Assembly: GCA_004524515.1 (NCBI GenBank)
Contig: SDNV01000001.1
Span: 1-64,000 of the forward strand
Length of the DNA: 64,000 nucleotides
Source: Promethearchaeota archaeon
GTDB lineage: Archaea; Asgardarchaeota; Lokiarchaeia; Sigynarchaeales; SOKP01
Direction: 5' to 3'
In this document: positions 17,793-26,940 of the stretch, piece after piece
Layout: each line of letters begins with the position of its first letter
Numbering within the stretch: the stretch's first letter is position 1
Position numbers and translations under genes: made by a program
Notes under the pieces: generated by a model
The model's database searches: none
What the model was told of the DNA's origin: nothing
What the model saw: only the letters and a program-made list of their open reading frames with translations

Positions 17793-19241
17793 TCATTCGA
17801 TCATTTGATTCCAGTTAGAAAAATTAATTATCTTCTGATAATTCTTTGCCATACTTGCGAACATTACACATCCAATGCAAAACATGTTGACATAATCCTC
17901 AAAATTTAAATTTAGAAGTTCGCAGATCTCTTCCGAAATGCCCCGCCCGCGTTTTATATCAATGAATCCGTCATAACCCGACAAATTTACTACAAATTCT
18001 TGCTTATCCAAGCTTCCTGAATAACTTTCTCTAGCGATTCTGGCCAATCCTCCAATTGGTACAACTATTCCGCCCTTTTGAGCCATGTAAATTCTAAGAT
18101 CGAAAGTATGTTTGCCGTTCTTATCCCAAGGAGGCGTTATAAGTGAAAAGTCTGCCATTTCCTGGATAGTATAAGGGAATGGATTTCTATTTTTCATAAA
18201 TTTCCCAAAAAATTCCTTTTTACTTTCTTCTATAAGATTCTTAATATTGGAGTGATCTTCTTCGGGAGAAATAGGAATAACTCCCGCCCCTCCCGAACCC
18301 CCATCAGGTTTGATTATGAACGGTCTTTTAAATTTCGTAATAACCTGATGAATTTTATCAATCAATTCGTTCTCATTATATGCCTTGGTAAAAATTAAAT
18401 ATTTCAAATTATATTTTTCCAATATATCTTTCGCATAATAACTTGCAAGATATGTTAAGGACTTATCATCGGTGATTCTAAACACAGGATTTATAATAAT
18501 AGTGTGAATTTTACGGAAATCTTCTTTTATTAACCTTGCGAATTCTTTGTTATCTAAACGTCTCGCAATACCATCTCCAATCAAAATACTTATTTTTTGA
18601 TCATTAATTTTTACCCAATTATCCGAAAAAGAAAGTGTAGTAGACAATTGCTTATAATCAGCAATTAAAAACGCAATATCTCCCTCAAACGCTGGAGTAA
18701 AGTTTTTTATATCGAATATCTCTACTCTTAGATTTCTTGATTGTAATTTTTGCCTGAAATAATTTAGCATCATAATTTTTTCGTGGAATAAGCCATCATT
18801 GATTGGAATCCCAACCAAAATCAAAATTTTATTATCTCCTCGCTTGTCAGTTTTGATAGCTTGATCAATAGCTTCATAATATCCATCGTATATTATTTCC
18901 TGTTGCTTTTCAGTTATAGAGGAAAGTCCTCGGTTCGATCCGCCATTTGTTTCTAGAAGAAAGAATTTTTTTCCCTCGGGCTCCTCACAAACCATAAAGT
19001 CAATGCTCCCTACGTAAAATAGGTCGGATTGAGGCAAGCAATTATCCATGCTTCTTTCCATAACTTCTAAAGATTTTTCCCGTATTTTATCTACAAATGC
19101 ATCATTAGTTGAATCTTTGATCGGAGCCGTAGAAAATAAATCCATTCCCAAAGATTTTCCTATATTGATCAATTCCGCTTCACTATAAGATGCCTCTTTC
19201 GATATCAAATCTATAAATTTAGAAATTACATTCTCATCCAT
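17793..19241 (-). CDS. ATP-grasp ligase
   Basis: ATP-grasp enzyme of 482 residues from the ATG at 19241 (a GTG lies three codons upstream). The nucleotide-binding region shows KPDGGSGGAGVIPIS (about 318-332) after the RPFIIKP strand, and the metal-binding part follows in the DLRIYMAQKGG and LARIARES segments. The N-terminal third also contains LETNGGSNRG. Family members join a carboxylate to an amine or thiol using ATP, as in glutathione or peptide ligases. It lies directly upstream of the M14-like peptidase. The acceptor is unknown. Confidence 0.7.
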   Translation of the reverse strand: MDENVISKFIDLISKEASYSEAELINIGKSLGMDLFSTAPIKDSTNDAFVDKIREKSLEVMERSMDNCLPQSDLFYVGSIDFMVCEEPEGKKFFLLETNGGSNRGLSSITEKQQEIIYDGYYEAIDQAIKTDKRGDNKILILVGIPINDGLFHEKIMMLNYFRQKLQSRNLRVEIFDIKNFTPAFEGDIAFLIADYKQLSTTLSFSDNWVKINDQKISILIGDGIARRLDNKEFARLIKEDFRKIHTIIINPVFRITDDKSLTYLASYYAKDILEKYNLKYLIFTKAYNENELIDKIHQVITKFKRPFIIKPDGGSGGAGVIPISPEEDHSNIKNLIEESKKEFFGKFMKNRNPFPYTIQEMADFSLITPPWDKNGKHTFDLRIYMAQKGGIVVPIGGLARIARESYSGSLDKQEFVVNLSGYDGFIDIKRGRGISEEICELLNLNFEDYVNMFCIGCVMFASMAKNYQKIINFSNWNQMIE

Positions 19242-19354
19242 TATAATCACTATAGTCTCATTAAATAGAATAATTTAAAGTTTTCTGAAGATTAACAGAT
19301 AATTTATTTATAGTAGCATATAAGCTAAAAGAGATATTATTGTTAAAATAAAAG

Positions 19355-20599
19355 TTACAAATAAAGATATCCTTGATGATTTCCCTTTGTGGATAATCTC
19401 AAACTTCCAAGTAAGATTTTCTTAACTCTCATCTGTTCCTTATAGCTTAGATCTGAAAAAATTAGGACATAATCTTTCTCAATATTAATTACAAAAAGAA
19501 GTCCTAGCTTAATCATATTTGAATTCTCATCGAGAAGGGATATAATTACGTAATGATAGGGAAGATTAATTAAATCTTCAACATTTATGTTAATTTCAAT
19601 TGACTTTTTAGTTTCCGGGTCATAATCTGCTTTAATAAATTGAATATCATTTTCTGATATTGGAATCGTAATTTTTCTATAACTCTCTAATACTTTTGCA
19701 AATTGACTTTGTCGCAAAAATCTTCTTTCATCCTTGGATTTATCGTAAAAATATTTGTTATTTTCCTTGATAAGATGCACAATTCTATTTTTTCTAGTCT
19801 TTTTAGCGTGCTCTTCAATCATTTTCAATTCTTCTACACTCTCATCATGAAACACAATTAGAGCGTCTGGATCTACGGTATCAATAAAAAATTTTTTATA
19901 TATTATCCCCGCTTCTGTTTTTATCCACCCATCGGTATCAATTAACATAAAATCGGTGTTCTCATGCCTTTTGGCATATTCATCAATTAAATTACGACAG
20001 GACTTTGAAACAATGAATTTATAATTTCCTTTCGGAAACGTTGCTCCTATAAAAACAGTATCTTCAGGATTAATATCTTCACTAAAAATTACGGAATCTC
20101 CAACTTGACCTATGGATATTGTGGTCGGGAGATACATAATCTGCTGTCCAAGGTCTGAATCTAGATATCCCCCCTTGTAGCCTTCTCTAAGAAAATTATT
20201 TGCTAAATATTTAATTAAAGTAGTTTTACCGCTACTAATACCAAGTACCATAATCTTAAATGGCTTATCCTTAGCTTGAAGATTCTTGATTTTTTTAATT
20301 AAAGAATCCTTGATTTCAATCCATTCATCTGGAATGGAATTTTCTTCAATGAAATATAAATTTTCTTCGGTGTTGGTATAAATATCCAATTTTGATTTTT
20401 TCAAAGCATAAAGCGGAAGGATATTCGCACTGGGGATTATTATAGCATTTTCATTGTTAAAATCCTCTAAATCGGTACTAACACTTTGCTTATCGCTGGT
20501 TATTAATTTTCCAAGGACTTCTAGCTGTCCTTCTAATAAAGTTACTCTGGTAGGACCTTTCACGATTAATGTTTTTCCTTCTTCTATCTCCTTAATCAT
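19355..20599 (-). CDS. CLP1/GRC3-like polynucleotide 5'-hydroxyl kinase
   Basis: Protein of 414 residues with the N-terminal beta domain (KTLIVKGPTRVTLLEGQLEVLG) and central P-loop kinase domain of CLP1/NOL9/GRC3 RNA kinases. The lid/Walker B region YLDSDLGQQIMYLPTTISIG is typical. The Walker A is unusual: LGISSGKTT has only three residues between Gly and GK, so the canonical first Gly is replaced by Leu. Family enzymes phosphorylate RNA 5'-hydroxyl ends, for example after tRNA intron removal. It stands just upstream of the ATP-grasp gene with a 113-nt gap. Confidence 0.8.
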   Translation of the reverse strand: MIKEIEEGKTLIVKGPTRVTLLEGQLEVLGKLITSDKQSVSTDLEDFNNENAIIIPSANILPLYALKKSKLDIYTNTEENLYFIEENSIPDEWIEIKDSLIKKIKNLQAKDKPFKIMVLGISSGKTTLIKYLANNFLREGYKGGYLDSDLGQQIMYLPTTISIGQVGDSVIFSEDINPEDTVFIGATFPKGNYKFIVSKSCRNLIDEYAKRHENTDFMLIDTDGWIKTEAGIIYKKFFIDTVDPDALIVFHDESVEELKMIEEHAKKTRKNRIVHLIKENNKYFYDKSKDERRFLRQSQFAKVLESYRKITIPISENDIQFIKADYDPETKKSIEININVEDLINLPYHYVIISLLDENSNMIKLGLLFVINIEKDYVLIFSDLSYKEQMRVKKILLGSLRLSTKGNHQGYLYL

Positions 20600-20648
20600 A
20601 ATATCTTCAATTCATTTTTAATTAATTCATGTAGAAATTAATGTTATA

Positions 20649-21089
20649 TTAAATTTTCAATTCATAGATTTTTAAAATTTCTTCAAATCCCAATTTCATA
20701 AAAAGTGTAACAGCCGCTTCATCAATCTCTGTTTTTAAAGCAAGTCGAATAGCCTGTATGTGATTTTTCTTGAAATAATCCACTATTCGTCGTAGTAGCA
20801 TTTCCCCGATCCCAAATCTTCTCATTTCTTCTTTTACAATCAAATTAGAAATGTACCCAAATCGAAATCCTTGGTCCGCATTCCGAATGGAACACTGTGC
20901 CATCCCCAGGACTTGGTTCATATCGTTGTCAAAAGCAACCATTACTTCTGAATTCTCCTCGCTCATATGTTTTTCTAAGCTTTTTCTCCACCTTTCCTCG
21001 TCAAACTCTTGACCTTTCATATTACAAAGATTCCTCATCAATGAGGTGATTTCATTAATATCTTGCTCAGAGAATTCTCTTATAATCAT
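20649..21089 (-). CDS. GNAT-family N-acetyltransferase
   Basis: Acetyltransferase of 146 residues from the ATG at 21089. The acetyl-CoA loop reads VKEEMRRFGIGEMLLRRIV (Q/RxxGxG/A form), preceded by the strand GYISNLIV, and the C-terminus AVTLFMKLGFEEILKIYEL is standard. The alternative TTG at 21116 adds nine residues not matching the family. The target amine is unknown. It is near the CLP1-like gene in the same direction with a 50-nt gap. Confidence 0.82.
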   Translation of the reverse strand: MIIREFSEQDINEITSLMRNLCNMKGQEFDEERWRKSLEKHMSEENSEVMVAFDNDMNQVLGMAQCSIRNADQGFRFGYISNLIVKEEMRRFGIGEMLLRRIVDYFKKNHIQAIRLALKTEIDEAAVTLFMKLGFEEILKIYELKI

Positions 21090-21199
21090 TCTAAAAAAGT
21101 TTTGAAAATCAAACAATCTAAAGTATAATTAATTTTAGTAATTAAAGAATTAATAAATATTTTAATTTTTAATAGTTCTATCTCGTTTAAGGTTAAAAA

Positions 21200-21739
21200 T
21201 TACTTTAATTTTTCATAACATGGCATACATACTTTTTTTCCCTTAATTTCTTTAATACGAGTACTCATTGTTGCATCTCCACAATTATCACAAATAATAG
21301 AATCATGTATCTGAGCCATTGACGGAGGATCAAATTCTCTATTCTCTATTCTAAAAATATCTTCGGGATGGGATGAGAGTAATTTTTTAATTCGTTCCTC
21401 TCGGGTTAACTCTCTATCGCCAAAATTTGTCGCTTTAAAAGATAATTTTACGGCTTTCTGATTGGTTCTATTATAAAATGAATAATTATTCTTACCATAA
21501 TCTAAATGAATTAAGTTACCTTTGCCAAATGTTGTTCCCAATAACGCTTGAATTGCATCTATACTACAATTATCATTTTCCACCACGGCAACAAGCTCCT
21601 CGTCTATACTAAAATCATTACCATGCTCTAAAATGTATTTAGAAACTAAAACACCTATAGCCAGTCCAGGACAGGTGTGTCCATGAAATTTTACGGCTTG
21701 ATCCATCAACTTTTTTGCTTCCAAATTAATATACACCAT
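21200..21739 (-). CDS. FmdE-like protein with zinc ribbon
   Basis: Protein of 179 residues. The N-terminal domain belongs to the FmdE (formylmethanofuran dehydrogenase subunit E) family: KFHGHTCPGLAIGVLVSKY at about 17-35 and VENDNCSIDAIQALLGTTFGKGN at about 49-71, with conserved His, Cys and Cys. The C-terminus is a small zinc ribbon CDNCGDATMST...CMPCYEKL. Such proteins occur in methanogens and many anaerobes and probably bind a metal; the reaction is not established. No other fmd/fwd genes are in this window. Confidence 0.85.
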   Translation of the reverse strand: MVYINLEAKKLMDQAVKFHGHTCPGLAIGVLVSKYILEHGNDFSIDEELVAVVENDNCSIDAIQALLGTTFGKGNLIHLDYGKNNYSFYNRTNQKAVKLSFKATNFGDRELTREERIKKLLSSHPEDIFRIENREFDPPSMAQIHDSIICDNCGDATMSTRIKEIKGKKVCMPCYEKLK

Positions 21740-21805
21740 ATTTGATTTACTTTATTTAATCAATTACACAATTTAAATAATATTTTAATAATTTATTTAA
21801 TTGAG

Positions 21806-22288
21806 ATGAAATTTCTTGTTGATGCCATGTTTGGAAGATTGGCAAGATTTCTACGTATTTTCGGATATGACACGGTGTATGCTGACGATCTCGAAGAATT
21901 TTTTGGTATGGTCCCCGTTCCGGATGAAAAACTAGCCGAATATGCGCTTGAAAATAATCGCATTATTATAACGAGAGATTATTCTTTCTATAAAAAAAAT
22001 AGAGATCGAAGTATATTTTTAGAAGGAGAAGGCGTGTATAATTATCTGAATCAACTTAAGGCTAAGTTAAATTTAGAATATAATTTTGAAATGGGAAATG
22101 CTCGCTGCAGTATTTGTAATGCTGAATTAAAAAAAGTAGAAGATAAAAACAACATAATGAATGATGTGAAGCCTCAAACTTTAAAGTATTATCAAAATTT
22201 TTTTCAATGTACCAATCCTAAATGCAAAAAAGTTTATTGGAAAGGGACTCATATCGAAAAAATCATGAAAAAACTAAAAGTACCTTAA
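21806..22288 (+). CDS. Mut7-C RNAse-domain protein (PIN-like plus zinc ribbon)
   Basis: Protein of 160 residues. The opening FLVDAMFGRLARFLRIFGYDTVYADD is the hallmark of Mut7-C/DUF82 proteins, a PIN-like nuclease fold with acidic active-site residues (Asp6 and the Asp in TRDYSFYK). A zinc ribbon follows with CSICNAEL (about 100) and CTNPKCKKVYW (about 138), and it ends in the family-typical GTHIEKI. It is divergent from the FmdE-like gene; the 66-nt spacer holds both promoters. RNA degradation is inferred from the family. Confidence 0.85.
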   Translation: MKFLVDAMFGRLARFLRIFGYDTVYADDLEEFFGMVPVPDEKLAEYALENNRIIITRDYSFYKKNRDRSIFLEGEGVYNYLNQLKAKLNLEYNFEMGNARCSICNAELKKVEDKNNIMNDVKPQTLKYYQNFFQCTNPKCKKVYWKGTHIEKIMKKLKVP

Positions 22289-22296
22289 AATCTAAT

Positions 22297-22530
22297 TCAA
22301 TCTGGTTTTTTGAAATGTTTTTCTTTGATCTCATCAAATCTTTTCTTAGTTTTTTCGATATCTTCTGCACAATTACCTTTTTGGTACATAGCATATGCTT
22401 GATTCAATAATTCAAGACATTTTTTATATTCCCGGTTAGCATAATGATTATCTACGAGAGATACCAGATAGTCGCCTTTCTTTTTATAAAATTCAATGAA
22501 CTGACCGGACGTGTCGATTTTTTTTTCCAT
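22297..22530 (-). CDS. Small helical protein, TPR/MIT-like
   Basis: Unrecognised 77-residue protein predicted to be all helical. The pattern DYLVSLVDNHYANREYKKCLELLNQAYAMYQKGNCAEDIEKTKKRFDEI fits a pair of antiparallel helices like one tetratricopeptide unit or a MIT three-helix bundle. There is no signal or membrane segment. It ends 8 nt from the convergent Mut7-C gene. The ATG at 22530 has no strong ribosome-binding site. Function unknown. Confidence 0.5.
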   Translation of the reverse strand: MEKKIDTSGQFIEFYKKKGDYLVSLVDNHYANREYKKCLELLNQAYAMYQKGNCAEDIEKTKKRFDEIKEKHFKKPD

Positions 22531-22800
22531 ATCGTATAACGTTCCAAATTTAAATTTTAAATATAATTTATTAAATATACTCCCTCAATTAATATTTTTA
22601 TTTTTTGGAAATATTTTTGTGATTATTCATTCAGCTTTCGTAATGACTTTTTCTGACATATAAAGAAAATATTCAAAATATTAGAAGAAATCAAAAATTC
22701 GCTTCTCTCTTTTGATTTTAATCGCACCGTGCATAATTTTTATTTAAATACATATGTTAGAATAGAATATATAGAAAAAAATTACCTAAATGAACGACAG

Positions 22801-24321
22801 ATGATTCATACCGCTATTTTCCGCTTGTATCCAACTTCTTTACAAGAGAAGAAGCTACACTCTATTTTTACAATTTATAATAGGGTAAAGCGAATCGGGT
22901 ATAAGATCCTTTTTGACCTAAAGGACACCGATTTAACTAAAAATGATAAATGGAAAATAGCGCAACCCATATTAATGCAGATCTGCCATAATAATTCTTA
23001 CGTTAATACTATCATCAAAAAGAACGAAATTCTGCTTAAACAACAAAAAACATGGCATAAGAAAAGAATAACCTATATGAATCATCAAACCGAGCAAATA
23101 CAAAAAAAAATCAATTCAATTAAAGCACAAGATAGACGGGACAGAAGGTTAAAAAGACTTTATAGCAGGTTATCATCAGTTCAAAATAGATTGAATTCTC
23201 TTGCACTTAAACCCGTTGTGTTCGGCATGAAACTTTTATTTCGGCAGAGAATTTTAGAGAAACTCAGCAGAGAGGAATTTTTTATCAGGAGGGATGCTTC
23301 ATTTTGCTGTATCGGTAAAAAACAAAAAATTAATGTGAATTTAAAAATACTCCCTAATAAAACAATTAAGATCCATACATTTTCAAAGCAAAAAGCTAAG
23401 AAATGGTTTACTATTCCCTTTTCTGTTAATCAGAAACAAGCAAAATGGTTTAACGAGATACTTAATGCAGAAAAATATACAGTAACCATAAAACGCAGGA
23501 TAATTAAAGGAGAACTTAGGTATTTTGCCGATGTATCCTATGATATTCCCGAATCGGAACTGCAATTTAATTTTAAAAACGGGGCAATCGGGCTTGATTT
23601 TAACTATAATTTTGTATCACTTAGTAATGTCGATAAAGACGGAAATTTTAAGAGTTACCACGAAATATCCTTTAGAAATTTGCAAACATTCCGAAAAAAC
23701 AAGCGTAATGACTATATCAGCTTTAAAATGGATAATGTGGTGAATTACTGCATTAATAAAAAAAAGGGAATAGTCATCGAGAATTTAAATTTTGACCAAA
23801 TATTTTCTTACAACAAAAAGCTCAATAAAAAATTAAGTAATTTGAAAAGTTCAGCACTCGAATTATTGGAGAGAAAATGCAAGAAAAGGAGTGTCGCGAT
23901 TAAAAAAGTACACCCCTCATATACTTCTTTAATTGGAAAATATAAATATTCATGTTCATATAACTTATCTACTCATGTATTAGCAAGTTATGTGATTGCT
24001 CGAAGAGGTTTGGGATTTAAGGAAGAATTTCCAGCTATTTATAAGTGGTTGCTCTCACAAGTCGGGGATTATTTAAAGCCCCGTTTGAAAAAGGGCAGTC
24101 CCTACTATAAATGGTCACAAATTCACGATATCTTCAAGCACAGCGGGATAACTTCCTTCAAGACTTCCGAAGTAATGAAAAAAACATTACAAATGAAGTA
24201 TGTCTTGAACTCGGCGACGAGCGAACAATCTGATAACCTTAAGATTGGTCTTTCTCCCTCGGGAAAGATTGATGATTGGAATAAATTATGGAAGTCTATT
24301 AAAGCTTCCGCATGTTTATAA
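22801..24321 (+). CDS. TnpB-related IS605 OrfB-type protein, RuvC-III His variant
   Basis: Protein of 506 residues from the ATG at 22801 (MIHTAIFRLYPTSLQEKKL, a TnpB-like opening; a GTG at 22729 would add 24 unrelated residues). The RuvC-like nuclease residues are GLDFNYN (Asp, about 262) and VIENLNF (Glu, about 326). The third site reads HPSYTSLIGKYKY...STHVLASYVIARRGLG, where classical TnpB has a zinc finger and a DxNAA Asp. Here there is no CxxC and a His (about 391) sits at the Asp position, as in the TnpB-related accessory group of IS200/IS605 elements. No tnpA or clear element ends are seen, so it is a solitary gene. Guide RNA activity is untested. Confidence 0.72.
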   Translation: MIHTAIFRLYPTSLQEKKLHSIFTIYNRVKRIGYKILFDLKDTDLTKNDKWKIAQPILMQICHNNSYVNTIIKKNEILLKQQKTWHKKRITYMNHQTEQIQKKINSIKAQDRRDRRLKRLYSRLSSVQNRLNSLALKPVVFGMKLLFRQRILEKLSREEFFIRRDASFCCIGKKQKINVNLKILPNKTIKIHTFSKQKAKKWFTIPFSVNQKQAKWFNEILNAEKYTVTIKRRIIKGELRYFADVSYDIPESELQFNFKNGAIGLDFNYNFVSLSNVDKDGNFKSYHEISFRNLQTFRKNKRNDYISFKMDNVVNYCINKKKGIVIENLNFDQIFSYNKKLNKKLSNLKSSALELLERKCKKRSVAIKKVHPSYTSLIGKYKYSCSYNLSTHVLASYVIARRGLGFKEEFPAIYKWLLSQVGDYLKPRLKKGSPYYKWSQIHDIFKHSGITSFKTSEVMKKTLQMKYVLNSATSEQSDNLKIGLSPSGKIDDWNKLWKSIKASACL

Positions 24322-24427
24322 ATAATTATAAGGTTCAAAACGAAAAGATTTGCTTATTCAAATAAACAAATATTAATTTTTGAATTATAGCGTTTCAAAA
24401 TATTTAAAATCAAAAAAGGTGGAAAAA

Positions 24428-25678
24428 ATGATAAACATTGGAATTATTGGGCTTGGAAATATGGGGCTTGGTCATTGTGTTGGTTTTGATAGGTTATTAG
24501 ATTGTAAAGTTTTAGCTATAGCAGATCCGAATGAAAATCAGCTTCATATGATGCAAAAAGGATTTAGAAAAAGCACACCACAGACATTTACCGATTATAA
24601 GGATTTGTTAGATAATTCTGAAATTCACGCGGTAGTGATTGCTACACCGACTTATTTTCATACTCAAATAGCGATTGAAGCATTAGAAGCAAATAAAGAT
24701 GTGTTTTTGGAAAAACCAATTGCACCTACTATTGAAGAAACGGATTTAATCATAAAAGCATATGCTAATACCAATAGGATTCTCCAAGTAGGGTTGGTCT
24801 ATCGATACTCCAATCTTTATCGGACTATGGCTCATTTAATTGAAAAAGGAACATTCGGGAATGTAATGATGGCTTATTGTAAAGAATATCGAGATAACTT
24901 TCCCAGTCCTTGGTTTTTTGACGAGACTCAATCAGGGGGAGCACTTTTAGATAAGAATTGTCATCATTTTGATCTTTTCAGTTGGTTTATTCGGTCTCCT
25001 CCAAAACAAGTTTATGCAATGGGAGGTCAACATGTGTATAAACCTGGGCATAGAATTCAATGTGCATATTCTTCTCATCAAGGTGAATCCTTAGATGAGC
25101 CAAATATCGTAGATCACGCAAATGTTCTTATTGAATATGAAAATGGAGCAAAGGGAAACTTGGGATTATGTATGTATGAGATTGAACCTATTGAAGGGCT
25201 AGAAATTGGAATTATGGGTGATAATGGTGCCTGGGCGTTAGCAAAGAAAGACAATAAGCTTATCATTGCAGGGGGTCCTGTTGAAAAAATTAGAGAAATA
25301 CCAGTAGATTATTATTCGGATAATGAGAGAGTCGGTCATATTGGATGTCAAACTGAACGTAGAGAATTTTTAAATTGTGTTAAAAATAGAACACAACCTT
25401 ATGCAAATTTATTAATCGCAAGAGAGGCCTGTGTTATTTCATTTGCAGCTGAACAGTCAATTAAGAGAGGAAGTACTGTTTCTATTTCAGAATTCAATAA
25501 TCCGGAGATAGAAGCAATTTTTCAAAAATTAGGGTATGAAAAACAACCAGCTACACCATTGACCTTTTCATTGGAAGAAAAAAAGATAAAATCAAGAAAA
25601 AAGCGAGAATTAAAAGTTAAAGAAAGAGAATTAAAACGAGAGTTAGACAAAATTCAAGAAGAAATTCAAAATCTTTAA
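24428..25678 (+). CDS. Gfo/Idh/MocA family oxidoreductase
   Basis: NAD(P)-dependent dehydrogenase of 416 residues. The Rossmann motif is GIIGLGNMGLGHC (about 4-16), the EKP motif of the family is LEKPIAPT (about 97) and the conserved catalytic region contains LLDKNCHHFDLF (about 179). Start is ATG 24428, supported by AAGGTGG 6 nt upstream; the TTG at 24380 is less likely. The C-terminal 35 residues form a lysine/glutamate-rich helix not typical of the family. The substrate is a sugar or cyclitol derivative, unspecified. Confidence 0.83.
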   Translation: MINIGIIGLGNMGLGHCVGFDRLLDCKVLAIADPNENQLHMMQKGFRKSTPQTFTDYKDLLDNSEIHAVVIATPTYFHTQIAIEALEANKDVFLEKPIAPTIEETDLIIKAYANTNRILQVGLVYRYSNLYRTMAHLIEKGTFGNVMMAYCKEYRDNFPSPWFFDETQSGGALLDKNCHHFDLFSWFIRSPPKQVYAMGGQHVYKPGHRIQCAYSSHQGESLDEPNIVDHANVLIEYENGAKGNLGLCMYEIEPIEGLEIGIMGDNGAWALAKKDNKLIIAGGPVEKIREIPVDYYSDNERVGHIGCQTERREFLNCVKNRTQPYANLLIAREACVISFAAEQSIKRGSTVSISEFNNPEIEAIFQKLGYEKQPATPLTFSLEEKKIKSRKKRELKVKERELKRELDKIQEEIQNL

Positions 25679-25688
25679 TTTGCTCTAT

Positions 25689-26798
25689 TTATGATTTAAA
25701 TACTGATGGGATTATTCCTTCTATTATTAAGAAATCTAATAATATAATAGCAGTCATAGCTTCCACTACTACAATGGCTCTTGGGACTATGCACGGATCA
25801 TGCCTTCCAGCAATCTCTATTTCTGTATTTTTCATGGTTTCTATATTTACGGTTTTTTGTTTAATTCCTATAGTGGCGGTTGGTTTAACTGCTACGTTGA
25901 ATTCAATAGGCATCCCTGTTGAAATTCCTCCTATTATCCCCCCTGAATCATTTTTAGTAGTTTGAATTTTTCCATTTTCAACAGTCCAAGGATCATTATG
26001 TTCAGAGCCTTTCATTTTAGCTGCCTGAAATCCTGCCCCAAATTCTATTCCTTTTATAGCCGGAATAGAAAAAATTGCCTTACTTATATTCGATTCAAGG
26101 CTATTAAATATTGGTCCGCCTATTCCCACTGGAAAATTATTCACAATACATTTTATAACTCCGCCAATAGAATCTTTTTGAGATTTTACTTCTTCTATCT
26201 TTTGCTCCATTAATTTGCCTTGATTAGCATTTAAAGCTCTCACCGGAGATTTTTCTCTTAGTTTTACATATTTTGGATAATCGTCAATGGTATAATCTTT
26301 CTCATCGATGATGTTTCCAATGCTTTTCGTATAAGCAAAAACAGAAATATTAGATTTTATTAAGATTTGCTTAGCAATTGCTCCTGCCATCACAAATCCC
26401 GCAGTAATTCGGCCTGAAAATCTGCCGGACCCCCTATAATCTGCGAATCCTCCATATTTTTTTAAAGCAGTATAATCCACTTGAGATGGTCTGAGAATTT
26501 TCTTATATTTTTCATACTTAGATGAATCAACGTCCAGATTTTCCACTATCAAACAAAGAGGAGCACCTGTAGTTTTACCGTTAAAAACTCCCGATACTAT
26601 TTTTACTTTATCGGATTCAGAGCGAGATGTTGTTAAATGCGATTGACCCGGCCGACGTTTATTTAATTCTTTTTGAATAAACTCTAAATCTAACTCTAAA
26701 CCCGCAGGAACCCCATCAACAACAATTCCTATTAAATTTCCATGGCTCTCCCCGAACGAGGTTATTTTGAACCTCGTTCCTAGCGTATTATCTCCCAA
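25689..26798 (-). CDS. aroC: Chorismate synthase
   Basis: Final shikimate-pathway enzyme, converting EPSP to chorismate with reduced FMN. The opening GTRFKITSFGESHGNLIGIVVDGVPAG is diagnostic, followed by RPGQSHLTTSRSE, the GRITAGFVMAGAIAK segment and the terminal GRHDPCIVPRAIVVVEAMTA. Length 369 is normal. The start is TTG at 26798, directly followed by the conserved GDNTLG. A TATA-like CTTATATAAG lies about 45 nt upstream. aroA, the preceding enzyme, is 2.6 kb away on the other strand. Confidence 0.95.
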   Translation of the reverse strand: MGDNTLGTRFKITSFGESHGNLIGIVVDGVPAGLELDLEFIQKELNKRRPGQSHLTTSRSESDKVKIVSGVFNGKTTGAPLCLIVENLDVDSSKYEKYKKILRPSQVDYTALKKYGGFADYRGSGRFSGRITAGFVMAGAIAKQILIKSNISVFAYTKSIGNIIDEKDYTIDDYPKYVKLREKSPVRALNANQGKLMEQKIEEVKSQKDSIGGVIKCIVNNFPVGIGGPIFNSLESNISKAIFSIPAIKGIEFGAGFQAAKMKGSEHNDPWTVENGKIQTTKNDSGGIIGGISTGMPIEFNVAVKPTATIGIKQKTVNIETMKNTEIEIAGRHDPCIVPRAIVVVEAMTAIILLDFLIIEGIIPSVFKS

Positions 26799-26940
26799 GA
26801 TTTTCTCATTTTTTTTGTTTTGAAATTGGCTTTTTTCCTTTTCTTATATAAGTAATTTATCTTCACATATTTTAAATTGATTATATCTTCCATTTTTTAA
26901 AAAAATATTTTGAAAAAAAAAATTGAATTATTTAGAGCGT

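Noticed and set aside
18931..18950. tRNA T-loop-like GGTTCGATCC
   Set aside because: It lies inside the ATP-grasp coding region, with no acceptor stem or anticodon arm around it.
24348..24371. Imperfect hairpin after the TnpB-related gene
   Set aside because: ATTTGCTTATT and its imperfect partner could be an IS end or terminator, but there is one internal mismatch and no matching left end, so no element boundary is claimed.
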